Assembly: GCA_039621445.1 (NCBI GenBank)
Contig: CP154956.1
Coordinates: 41,502,437 to 41,566,436 of the forward strand
From: Euglena gracilis
Taxonomy: Eukaryota > Euglenida > Euglenophyceae > Euglenales
Length of the DNA: 64,000 nucleotides
Direction: 5' to 3'
Shown piece by piece: positions 18,608 to 46,245 of this stretch. Position numbers and translations under genes: made by a program. The notes beneath the pieces were generated by a model. The model saw only the letters and a list, made by a program, of their open reading frames with translations. It had not been told where the DNA came from and made no database searches. Position 1 is the first letter of the stretch, and the number at the start of each line of letters is the position of its first letter.

Positions 18608-20088
18608 CCTTATATCGAACCCTGGGGTCAGGGTGCAATGTAACACGGGTCAGGGGTTCAGGTAGGGGTGCTCCCCCCTTCGACCATTGGGGGACCCGAC
18701 GCACGTGCCCCCGCCTGCCAGAAGGAATCCGGACCGTCCCGCCCCCCCCCCCTCACCCGTAAACCCCGCATAAGGTAATGAAGGTGGGTGGCACCTTTAC
18801 CTAAATGGTGGCTTTTTTTTAAATGGTCGAAACATTTGCCCGACCCTCCAAACGGCCAAAATACCGAAATTCGAGCGACTCATTGGACAAAATTCTTCGT
18901 CATTGTCTTCGTCAGCCACCTGCTTTTACCTCAAAGCTTGGGGCTGGGCATTTTGGCTTGATGTCAAAAGAGGGGTTCTCTGGCATAAAAGCCGGTGGCG
19001 GTCACCTTTGTATCAAAACCAAACCTCACTGCATTGTTCGTACCCTAGTCCTTATGCCTTGCCCCCCAGGGGAGCCTTGCCACACACCGTCTCGCAGTGC
19101 GGTCCTGGTGCTCTGGCAGGCTCCGATGGTTCTTTGTCTTGGTCTTTGTGGTGGCGATGCATCTGATCAGGGGTAGGGGCTTCATGGCTTCATGGCCAGA
19201 CAATACAGAGTATACCCCAGTATCAAACAGAAAAATTTCCCCTCAATTTTGGGTGGCCTGCTTCCAAGAATTATTCTCCTCTGGGTGCAAGACGGTTGGG
19301 AGGGTCAAACAAGCTTCTTTTTTTTTACTCAGACCCCCAGGTTGTATGGGGGTTTCCTTTTTTTGGCCATTCAATTTTTTCTTGCCATTCCCACTGACAG
19401 AATATCAGGGGTGGCAGGAGTTGAGGCGGTCCAATGCTCCTCCTCCCGCAAAGCTTTTCTGGGACAACTGGGTGGGGTGCCTGGGGTGAATTCTTGGGTG
19501 CAGTGTTGCTTGGTTTTCACTGTCCGGAGGGGCATTGATTTTGTCAGCAACCCCAGCCGGGCAGCTGACCTTCCCCCGCCTCCCAGGGTATTAAGTGAAC
19601 GGTGTTTTTGCAGGGGGGGGCAGACCCCCAGGGGGAGTCTGACCCCCTTCGGGCCAAGGCCCCCGGGAACCCCAAAAGAGAATCCGGCTCTTTCCGCTGG
19701 AAAGATGAAAATTCTGGATAATGTTTTGACAGATTTTTCAAAGAAAAAGAAGTATGCGAAAAAGCGGTTTTGGGGCTTTTTTCCAAAAAAATTCCAGCGC
19801 TTCGCGGCCGAATTTTTTTTGCATTTTTTCTGGGGGGTGTTCTGACCCCCCCCCCAGGGGTCCAGACCACCTCCCCCCTCCTCCCCACTCATTTAATACC
19901 CTGCCGCTTCAGGGGCTCCACTGAAATGCAGCTCAGTCCAGGTGAAATGAGCAAAAAAGGGGGGAGTTGGAAATTTCCAGAAGGCTCAAACAGTGCTGTT
20001 GATTTGAGTGCTTTTGGGTTCTATGAATCAAGGTCTTTTCGAAAATGTCAACCAGCTGCATCCATCGTCCAAGGCAGAGCATGTTGTT

Positions 20089-20161
20089 GACACACGCACA
20101 CACGCATGCAGGCACGCGCGCACACTTGCACACGCACGCACCGCACACACACACACGCGCG

Positions 20162-20234
<73 letters not shown>

Positions 20235-20518
20235 CACACACACGCACACACACACACACACAACACACACACACACGCACAACACACACAACACACACAA
20301 CACACACACAACACACAACACACACACACAACACACACACACACAACACACACACAACACACACACACACACAACGCACAACACACACACACACACAACA
20401 CACACACACACACACAACACACACACAACACACACCCAACACACACACACACACACAACACACACACACACACACAGACACAACACACACATACACACAC
20501 ACAACACACACACACACA
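20089..20518. repeat. CA microsatellite, about 430 bp, with CAACA interruptions
   Basis: Longest dinucleotide array in the window. Perfect (CA)n near 20170-20230 passes into a higher-order pattern of AACACACAC units, which suggests secondary amplification. Confidence 0.97.
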
Positions 20519-21794
20519 TTCACTCACCCACTCACGCACTCACTCACTCCTCCCAGGGTTCTTCAGAAATTCCCTGGTGCATCTGGAGTGCTATGGAGTG
20601 GGGCGGGGTGGCGGTGTGTGAGGGCCCGCCGGGTGGCCCTCCCGGCGAACCCCTGCGGGACACCGAAAGCGTTGCAGCCGTTGGGAGAGTGCCCCCTGCG
20701 TGTCCTCCCAGCGCCTCCACTGCCCATGCCCCAGGCCGTTTGGGGGTTAGTTGCTGGCTGGCGGGGAGGGGTCGGCTGAATTACTCGTAACGGGCATGGG
20801 TGTCCCCAGCGCTTGGCCCCACTTCTGCAAACCTTGGCCCCCAAGGTTTGCCCCCAGCTTTGTCTTCAATTGCCTATATTTTGGCCCAGCACCAAGCGGG
20901 GGGGGGGGTCCAATGCGCCTTAAATGGCCTGGCCTGCTGTCTCGACATGTGGGTCGCGTAGTGGGTCAACATAATGTGCGACCCTCGATTCAGCTGTGCC
21001 CATTTGCTTTGCTCTACGGCTGCTTTCACGTTTCGATCTGTTCTCATTCTGAGCCTCCAACCTTTTGCTGACTTGTATTTTACTGCATCAGAGATGGATT
21101 CTGCATGCACGCACACTGCCGTGACGTGTGCGAACATGTGCCAGAGTGAGTGAATGAGTGAGAGAATAAATGCGACCCTGTGCATTGTGTGTGTGTGTGT
21201 GTGCGTGCGCGCGTGCGTGTGTTTTGTGTGCATGCGTGTATGCCTGTGGTTGTGTATTGTGTGCTGTGAGTGGGGGGTCTATTTGTTTCCGTTCGTCCCT
21301 GCCTCTATGTGTACATCACTGGATTTGCGCGCCCCATCCTGCATGCTCAAATGCCCAGAACAGCTCTTTTCTTTCGAGAGCGCTTGGCGGCTGGTTTGAT
21401 GCTGGCGCGTCTCTTGATTGGGGCATTTTACAATTCAGATTTCAGACAATTCGTTTTCTTCAGTTTTCAGACGATCCCAGAGAGCTCCCCTGCATTTGAG
21501 TCCAAGTTGTTATGAATGCGGCTCCCTTTGCTTTTGTAGTGAATGGCCGTTGTCTTTGACCCTTGCTCCCTCATGCACACACCAAAACACAGAACACACC
21601 AAACCCGAACAATTTGTGTCCATTTATCCACAATGCCACGTAATTCACATGCCAGGCTCACACACAGATGTATTTACAGCCACAGTGTGATTTGGGTGAC
21701 CAAAGACAGGGTGCCAGGGGTTCACATCTTTGGGTGGATTTTTTCACAATCATTGGTGTCGCCGTATTTTTTCATCAACTGAATGATGAATTTT

Positions 21795-21826
21795 TGATTT
21801 GATTTGATTTGATTTGATTTGATTTA
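21795..21826. repeat. GATTT pentanucleotide repeat
   Basis: Several consecutive GATTT units. Confidence 0.95.
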
Positions 21827-23598
21827 CCCGATGAAGGTATTTTCTGGGCTGAAGTGAGGGCGTTAGGTATTGGCCAACCCCTGCCGTTGCAACATTTTAA
21901 ACAGGCAAACGATGCAGGGGGCTGCACGCGCTCTCCAGATCCCCCTCGATGTCCCCTGAATGATATTATTTTTCTTCTGACACCTGGCGTGTCGCCATCA
22001 AACAACAATCCAGTGGGCTGGGATGGTCCGACAAAATCGCTTTCTGTCCGGCTCCGAAAGCAACGGCCTCCTCCCGCCCTCCCTGTCCGCCAGGCTTGGC
22101 GCTGCCTCTGCTGCGGCCGCACGTGCTGGGGGGCCCGTGCCCAGGGCCTCCCCTTCACGGCCTCTGGCCCGTGCCCCTCTCGGCCGGCGACCGCCGGACC
22201 CCCCCCCCCACCCTCCCCCCTGTCCCCCCCACTCCTCCCAGCCCAGGGACTGAATGGGAATCCCAAAAGCTCATGGCTGCTGTGTTGGGTGGGGGGTTGA
22301 CCACCCCCCACCGCCATCCTGGTGGGTGGGGGGATCTTCTCGGATTTCTTTTTAGGTAAGGTACTTTTAGATTTTTGTATTTGTTTTTAGCTCAACATTT
22401 TTCTTTGGTGCCGAAGAAACTTTTCGGGGGGTTGGTCGACTCCCCCCACCAGGTTTTCACATACAGCCCTTCCCAGCCCAGTCCCTGTGCCCCGTGAGAC
22501 CCGGGGGGTGTTCGCAGAAGGTTACATCTTCTGAACGGCGGCAGTCCTCCTTCATGGCATAAACAAATTATGCCTGGTTTTGGGGGTGTCCAAACCTCCG
22601 CCGGGGGATAAGGTGGTAATGGGGGGTCCGCCCCCCCCCCCCCGCCAGGTTCCAAAAGCAGCAATTTTTTTCTTTTGGTGCTGCGCCCCGAAAAATGCAG
22701 AAATGCCCCTTTTCCCTCCCTTGAAAGCAAATTGCACATTTTTTGATGTTTTGGTGTTCTGCGCATGGAAAAAAAAGGATCGTTAAAGAATAAACAACCG
22801 AGCATTGTGGAGTGATTTTTGAAGAGAAATTAGGATTTTTTGAACAACTTTGGAATGGTATCCAGAGCCGAACAATTTCCTGGCCCCCTCATTGTTTTGA
22901 GGTTGGCGGGCGGACCCCCCCCCCCTCAGGGCTGCCCATACATCCATGCTGGTTTCGGTTCCTGAGCCAAAGCCTTCGGTGAGGGGAGCATATGAAAATG
23001 GCCGCCTCCTGCTACACAAAAATGAAGGGATCAAGCTCACCCTCTCACCCTACACCTCTTCTTTCTGGATGCCCAAATAAACCCCATCCAAATAATAAAA
23101 CCCCCCAAATAATAACCCCCCCCCCCTGAGGACCGACTTCGGCCGCCCAAATAATAAGCCCCCCCTCCAGCAGGTGTGAAAGCAAAGGGGAATAAGAGGA
23201 AGTAACCAGCAGAAATGTTGCAAAAAAGAATCACAAAAATGGATGACATTGGTGCAGAAAGCGTGCCATTTAAGCACCCATTTTTCAAAAAAAAAAAAAA
23301 GCCCAAAAGAATGACAAAAAAATTGACCATTGGAGCCTGTGGAGGGGTTTTTGGGTCGATTATTGACTTCAAAAATTTTGCCCAAATATTCACCCCCCCA
23401 AATAATAATTTTGATATTTGGGGGAGGGTAGTAACTCCCCCAATAAAATCCCCTACCTTGGACCTCGGCCGCACCAAATTCAAGCATCATCCCCCCCCCC
23501 CATGTTTTGCCTGCAACCCAGGAACCCTGGGCTCAGGTCACTGAACTGAACTGAACTGGGGCCGGCTCGGGCCACGGCTGGTCTGGTCGGTTTCGGGT

Positions 23599-24027
23599 TT
23601 GGACTGTGCCGCCCACCAGCAGCAGTCATTCCAGCTGACTCTCACATTATCCCAGTGGAGGGAGCGGCGAGAACAAAGTGGGACAAAGAAGTTGTGGAAC
23701 TTACCAATATTTGCACAAAAACGGATTGATTGTCCAGCTTCAACTGTGGTTTTTGGATCAAACCTTTTCCATGGCTACCTGATTCTGTTCATTCGTTCTG
23801 CAGTATCGCTGGGCGTCTGTTTCGACGCAGGCAATGCCACGTTCCAACTAAGGACAGCCCTCCTAGGAAGGGGTCAGCCAACAGTTTTTTCCGAGCCTTC
23901 CAACCTTGTTGCTGTTGAGCTGCCCTCAATGAAAAGCAACATCATTGCCGAGGAAATGAGGAGTGTATCTATCAAACAACTTTTGGGCCACCCACAAAGT
24001 TCTATGTTTGGATTAAGGGGCTGTTGA
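23599..24027 (+). CDS. Unrecognised open frame, 142 aa
   Basis: A continuous reading frame with fairly balanced amino-acid composition in an otherwise stop-rich AT-moderate region. It has no recognisable motif, signal peptide or repeat. It may be a remnant of a mobile element or a chance frame, and no function is proposed. Confidence 0.2.
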   Translation: MDCAAHQQQSFQLTLTLSQWRERREQSGTKKLWNLPIFAQKRIDCPASTVVFGSNLFHGYLILFIRSAVSLGVCFDAGNATFQLRTALLGRGQPTVFSEPSNLVAVELPSMKSNIIAEEMRSVSIKQLLGHPQSSMFGLRGC

Positions 24028-26520
24028 CAAGATGAACAATACATTTGAAGGAGGTTGTTTGACATTTGGGGCTTAATCCTTCAAATTCAGCTTTGTTCTT
24101 CATCCCGGCCAGAGGCAGAACTCTTCTGCATTTCAAGGCTGACCCCCCCAAGGTGGGTGTCTGCTGGCAGGTGGCACCCCCCCCCCTTAGTTGCACTGAG
24201 GCTTCTTGTCTGTTTATGGCGGGCGCTAACTTCGCTTCTGGCCCGTTTGTGTGGTGAGTGGCCAGGAACCCCCCTACGCCAGTGCTCTTGTGTTGCTCCC
24301 CCTGGCTGGGTGAGCAACTCTGGTGTAATTCCACCGCTGTAGGAACCACGCTCACTTTGTGTTGTATTGTATGTGTGTATCTTGCAGGGATGTACACTCA
24401 CCTCTCCCTCGAGGGTTTTGGCCGTGGCTCTTTTTTTGGGGAAGCTTAGTTTTAAGGAGAGGCCGACTCCCCCCCCCCCCCGGGTGCCTGCCTGGGCAGG
24501 CACTCCAAGGTACCCAGATCCGATACCCAGGGGGGGGGGGTGGCACATGGCCTAAAGTGCCTGGGCACTCGACCAAGGCACTTCCGGGGTCACTCCCCCC
24601 AGAGGCCAGATCCGGGTGCCTTCCCATTCAGAGCACTCCAAAACCCCCTCCACCCCCCAGAGGGGGGGGACGCCTCCCTCAGTGGTGACTCGCACAAGCA
24701 ATTGAAGTCAACGAGGAGCAGTTGTTCAGGTCGCTCCTCAGCTTGGTGGAGATTCGGGGTTGGCCCTCCCCAGCTCCCCCCTCCCTCCTCCCCCGCCACC
24801 ATCACATCCGTGGGATGGCATGGCCCTCTCTCTCTGTCTCTCTCCCCAGCAGGGCGGCTCATGTTGGATGTCGCCGGTGAAGAAGGCAGCTCTGGTGAGG
24901 ATGCTCTTTGTGTTTGTCTGGAACAGAGGTTTTTCTTAAGCCGGAGGGTACCCCATCTCCCCGGGGGGGGGGGGTCCAGCCAGCCAGCAGCTCAAACCCA
25001 GCCAGCAGCTCAAATTCGGGCTGGGACCCCCCCCCGGGGGGTCGAGTGAAATAAAGTTGGGTTCAGCCCAGCCGGAGGCCGATCCAGCCGGCCGAAGGCC
25101 GGGCCAGCCGGCCGCAGGCTGGCCGGCCAACTGGGCTGCCCAGCTCACCTACCCCTGCATTTTTTCCCCTCATCGCAGCTGCCTCCATCACAGCCCCCCA
25201 GCCTTGATCTAGCTCAGGCAAGAATGTGTTGGAAAATTTTGGTTTTCATCGACCCAGCCCAGCCCAGTCCCCTCCAGCCCCGGACCCCCCCCCCTATCCC
25301 CCGGGGGGGTCCATCCAGCAGCTCGTTTCCAGCCACCAGCCTTTTTGCCAGCCAGAGGCTGGATCCCCCAGGGGGGGGGGGGGGCTTAAGAAAACCTCTG
25401 GTCTGGAATGCCATCCTTTGGTGTGCCAATGGCCACCAAACCGAGGCCATGTTGAGATTATTTTGCCTCGTTTGTAGTCATGGGATATCGCCTCCCTCCT
25501 TTCAGGTGACATCGACGGCATAAAAGTGTGGACGACAGGCGTATCAAAGCATATGGTGGTCCGTGTCCTGCCCATATGATGTTACAAATTGCTTTCTCAA
25601 TTTTGGAGATGCACGCCAACATTTATTTCAAGGATAAAAAAAGCAAAACGAGTGCAAAATGAAAATTTCTTTGTGCTTGGAGTCGATCCGTGACCATTCA
25701 GCATCTTTCGGCGGGCATTTGTTATCTCCTTCTCCTTTTTAGGGTGTAGTCAGTTATAATATTTCCTGAATCTGCAGTTTATGTTCTCTTGAACCTTCGG
25801 AGGAGGGGAGGAGGGATTTCTTCAAACTCTTTCAAAAATTTATGATTTCTTCCCAAATGAGATAACAAGGGTTGGAAAGACCTGAAAAACGCTGGACGAC
25901 GATGTGACTCTTTCATTCCGACTGAAGAACGTCCTCCATCATTGCATTGCTTTTCTGTCCCTCCCCTACATCAACTGAAAGCGTTTGTATTTATTGGCAC
26001 CCCCCCCCTCCTGGCGCTGACGCACTTGTGCATCAATTTGTACAAATCCATCTCTCACACTCACGCACATCCAGACGGCTATCCTACCCACCCACCCACC
26101 CACACCCGCATCCACCCACCCACACACACGCGTACGCACAAACGCGCGCACGCACGCACACACACACACAAACACCGTCGCATCGTGCAAGACGCACCGG
26201 CTAATCATCGCCGGCTTCCTTTGCCCAGCACTTGCCCCGTCCACCGTCGACCCATCGGCTGGGTCGCCCGCCCCCCGAACGCTTACTCACGCAGGAAATG
26301 CCCCAGGGCGAAGCTGTGCATGAACAGCGGAGCAGCCCCAGCCGCCTCCTTCTTTTCAGCCAGCATTTAACTGCACCTTTTTTTTTGGCAATCCGTCCCG
26401 AAGAGGCCATCTTCCTTGAACGTGTCCTCTGTTTTTTCCCCCTGAATTGACCTACTTGTTCCTGATTCACCCCATAGGATCCATAGATCTCACATTACCG
26501 CTTCCCCCCTCTCCTACTCC

Positions 26521-26934
26521 ATGTCTGCACGCCCCAACGCAATCCATGAGGACAGCGTCTCAGTCGACCCCGCCCTGCCCACGAAGGCACCTCGCGCCCA
26601 TCGGAGTGAATCGCTCTATTCAGATGCTGCTGCCGGTTGTCTTGGAGGGCTGGCGGTTAGGGTTGTGACAGAAAGCCGTCTGCCGCTGCAAAGCGTGTCG
26701 AGTTCTGCTTTTAGTACCACATCCCCTCACACTCCCTTGGCTCAAAAAACAATTGCAATGTCTCTCTCAAAGCCATCAAGAGAGCATGGTTCATCCTCAC
26801 GAGCCTTTTTGGGCTCTGTTGGGACAGTCAGCGCGCTCGACGGAACCCCCCCATCCGGGCGTTTTATTTTCAGCCCAATCCCCAAAGAGAATCAATCAGC
26901 TGCGGTTAGCGGACTGCGGGCCCGGCGGCAATGA
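26521..26934 (+). CDS. Unrecognised Ser/Pro-rich open frame, 137 aa
   Basis: Open from ATG 26521 (MSARPNAIHEDSVSVDP) to a stop at 26932. Ser, Pro and Ala are abundant, as in a disordered N-terminal region. It lies 0.8 kb before the transporter start and could be a separate small gene, an exon of an unrecognised gene or chance. No domain was recognised. Confidence 0.3.
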   Translation: MSARPNAIHEDSVSVDPALPTKAPRAHRSESLYSDAAAGCLGGLAVRVVTESRLPLQSVSSSAFSTTSPHTPLAQKTIAMSLSKPSREHGSSSRAFLGSVGTVSALDGTPPSGRFIFSPIPKENQSAAVSGLRARRQ

Positions 26935-27724
26935 GCCAGAGTGGCGACCACTTATAACCCGCAGTGTGTTCCGTGACTGCCTATAACTGGGGGGGCGTGG
27001 CCGGTGCAGCTCCTCGTCTCCCCCGCCCTGACCCGCCCTCCGGACCAGACCGCCCGGCCCGGGACGTGTGTCGCGTTCTTTGGGGGCCGCCTTTCCGTGC
27101 GCGCCTGCCCGGCCCATCCCGCCCGCGCCTGCCACGGATCACCGTTGGCCATGGGCATGGGCAGGGCCTCACGCTCTGTCTGCACATCGGTGCTGCGCGT
27201 GGGGTGAATCCTGAGACATGAATGGTTTTGGAGCCACAGTGGGGAGGGCGGATTGCTGGGGATGAGTAACAATGAGAGGGCATTCAGTTTTGGTGATGTG
27301 CAAGAATGGGAAGCAGGGTCCTGGGCTTTGTGTTGGTCGCATCAAGTGAGAGTGATTTTTGCTGTTTGCGTGCTCTTCAATTGCAGCGATTTTTTATGTG
27401 CATGAAAATGGTCTTATTCGTTTGATTGCTTGCTGACTTTCCTCGAAAGTTAACGCACTGCGTCTGCTCGAGGGCGTGACGTTGCAGCGTTGTGTGCACG
27501 CAAATAGAATTGACTTGGCTGCACCAAACAACGCCGGCCCACCGCCATCCCAGAGAGTCCCACTCCTCCCCAGCCCAATCCACTGCCACCCCTGGCCCTC
27601 CTCCCCCATTCCGCCCCCCCCCCCCCACCCCCATCGCAGGGGTCCATATGCCGGCCGGGCCTCCGCCCAGCCCTCCCCTCGCCCCCCGGTCCCCGCCGCC
27701 CTCCCTGCGGCCGGGGCGGGCGCC

Positions 27725-44379
<16,655 letters not shown>

Positions 44380-45039
44380 CGACCCCGCGGCGCGCCAGCG
44401 ACAGGGCCGGTGTTCCCCAACCCTCCCTCTCCCAGTCATTGTACCTCATTGCCTGAAAATTTACCCTCGGGTGTGTTTCTGTCCATTGGCAAGCCCTGAA
44501 CCCTGATTTGCTGAAAAGATTCTCGTGTTTAGGCTGTCATACATGTTTTCATCCTGGGAGAAAAGTGTACCAGCAACACCATGTTGCATTTCCCCAGCCT
44601 GTTATGTTCTGAGATTTTTTACCTGCTGATCCACATTTGCCTGCAGGTGGCCTGCGGTAACCTCCACTGGTCCACTGGCCCACCCCTCCCATATGCTGCA
44701 ATCCCGTGTGTGGCGGTCGCCTGCTAGGCGCGGCTCTTGCCACCCCTCACCCCGCTGCCCCACTGCTGCTCCTGAAGCACGCCGGCAGTCCGACGCTCTG
44801 CGATGCTGTCCGGCAGATTTCTTGCCCTGTGCTTTGACCACAGTGACTGCACACCCTTCTTGACCCCAACCATGTGCCTCTGCTGAGTAGCCTTCGCGAT
44901 CACAATCCCTAAAGGAAATGCGATGGGCTTGACCCCTTACGGTATTCGCCCTAAAATGCACCACTGTTTGTCGCTGCGTTGCTCCAAAGTTTGCATCAGA
45001 ATGCTGCATGTGTGCTCTCTCTCTCTCTCATGTGTGCGG

Positions 45040-45040
<1 letters not shown>

Positions 45041-45116
<76 letters not shown>
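45041..45116. repeat. ATT trinucleotide repeat
   Basis: About 25 uninterrupted units, preceded by a short CT repeat. Confidence 0.97.
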
Positions 45117-45117
<1 letters not shown>

Positions 45118-45651
45118 CGCTTATTATTTCTATTTGGGGGGTGGTTCACCCCAGTAGGTATAGGTACGCTGTTCCGCCAGGGTTCGGGACCTAGTTTATT
45201 GAGAGTGGCCAAACCCCAAACGGGGGGGGGGGGGGGAGGTGTCGGAGTTTTGGTCCGGTCGTCCCGGTAGGAACCGCCACGGGCCAAAAATAGGGGACTC
45301 CTAAGGATTACTACTATTACTACTAAAAGTACAAATAATAATAAAGAATTTTTCCCGGGATATGATAGTCGGTCGACGGTCCCTCCGTTGGATGGCATGG
45401 GTCCCGGGTCGCGACTGCACACGTAGGTGGGTGCAACTGGGGGTCGGACCCCAAATTTGTGGACGTGCGTTTTCGGGGCCTGGCAGCCAGTGTGTACAGG
45501 GTCAAACAATCGATTTTTCCAAATTTACCCGAAACGGATGGAGAGCTGCACGGACCCACCCGGGGACCCAAACCAACCATGGGGGACCCCCCCAAGTGGC
45601 CTGTATACACCCCACATGCCCCCAGCCCCTCTGGACCGTTTTGGGGCCTCT

Positions 45652-45850
45652 ACGGCCGGGCCGGGCCAGGCCGGGCCGGGCCGGCCGGGCCGCCGGGCTG
45701 CCAGGTGGGCCGGGCCGGGCCGCCTGGCCGCCTGGCCGCCGTCCGGTTCGGGCCGGGCCGGGCCGCCGGCCCGGCCGTGCCGGACTGGGCCGCCAGGCCG
45801 CCGGCCGGGGCAGGCCGGGTCTCTGGCCAGGCCAGGCCAGACCGGGCCAC
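45652..45850. repeat. GGCCGGGCC-type GC-rich repeat
   Basis: Irregular repeats of GGCCGGGCCGG and GGCCGCC. The same style of sequence occurs at 52171-52338 in the XAP5 gene. Confidence 0.9.
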
Positions 45851-45974
45851 CGGCTGGGTCAGCCAAGAAGGACGCTGGGGGACTGCATCTGCTGGCCGGC
45901 CCTCGAATAGAAATAATAAACGTACCCCTTCATTTCTGTTTTAACAGACATACCGACTGCCGTATGGCACACTT

Positions 45975-46013
45975 GTTATTATTATTATTATTATTATTAT
46001 TCTTATTCTTTTT

Positions 46014-46044
<31 letters not shown>

Positions 46045-46076
46045 TTATTGTTATTATTGTTATTATTTGTGGTGTT
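45975..46076. repeat. TTA and TTC trinucleotide repeats
   Basis: (ATT)n, then (CTT)n, then (ATT)n with GTT variants. Confidence 0.95.
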
Positions 46077-46245
46077 TTGTGTATCTGTATTGCAATTGCC
46101 CCTCTGAGGGGGGCGCAACGGGGAAGCCAACCCACGCACAGCGTTGCCCTCCACATCGGCCTGGCTTCGTTCGTTGTTTTCCTTCTGCAGCCCACCTGCT
46201 GTGGCACGCGAGATGGCATAGTGACGGCTGCATTGAGCCGCCGCG

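Larger units (their letters stand above)
15232..20080. other. Gene-poor region, left part
   Basis: No conserved protein motif recognised. Contents: AT-rich stretches around 15330-15660 and 16280-16760, a tRNA-like segment at 15692-15765, GGGT repeats at 16926, a GCGT repeat at 17317-17346, duplicated poly-C/G blocks at 18229-18607, and hairpin-bearing sequence at 18370-18505 and 19790-19830. Short GC-rich open stretches such as 17110-17172 and 18000-18160 could be stray exons but have no independent support. Confidence 0.4.
20519..27724. other. Gene-poor region, right part
   Basis: No conserved protein motif recognised. GC-rich open stretches at 20600-20760, 22040-22250, 24690-24900, 26220-26300 and 27000-27210 may include unassigned exons. 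Other contents: a GATTT repeat at 21795-21826, AAATAATA-CCCC repeats around 23080-23160, poly-C/G blocks at 22620, 24470-24670, 24960-25050 and 25290-25385, and GGCCGG-rich sequence at 25070-25130. Confidence 0.4.
44380..46245. other. Intergenic region between transporter and XAP5-like gene
   Basis: No conserved protein recognised on either strand. Contents: an ATT array at 45041-45116, a GGCCGG-rich block at 45652-45850, and TTA/TTC repeats at 45975-46076. The minus-strand open frame at 44602-45009 is polar and has no recognised motif. The XAP5 promoter should lie at the right end, but no element can be named. Confidence 0.4.

Noticed and set aside
44602-45009. Minus-strand 135-aa gene
   Set aside because: No recognisable motif and no supporting splice structure; it lies in the 3' flank of the transporter.
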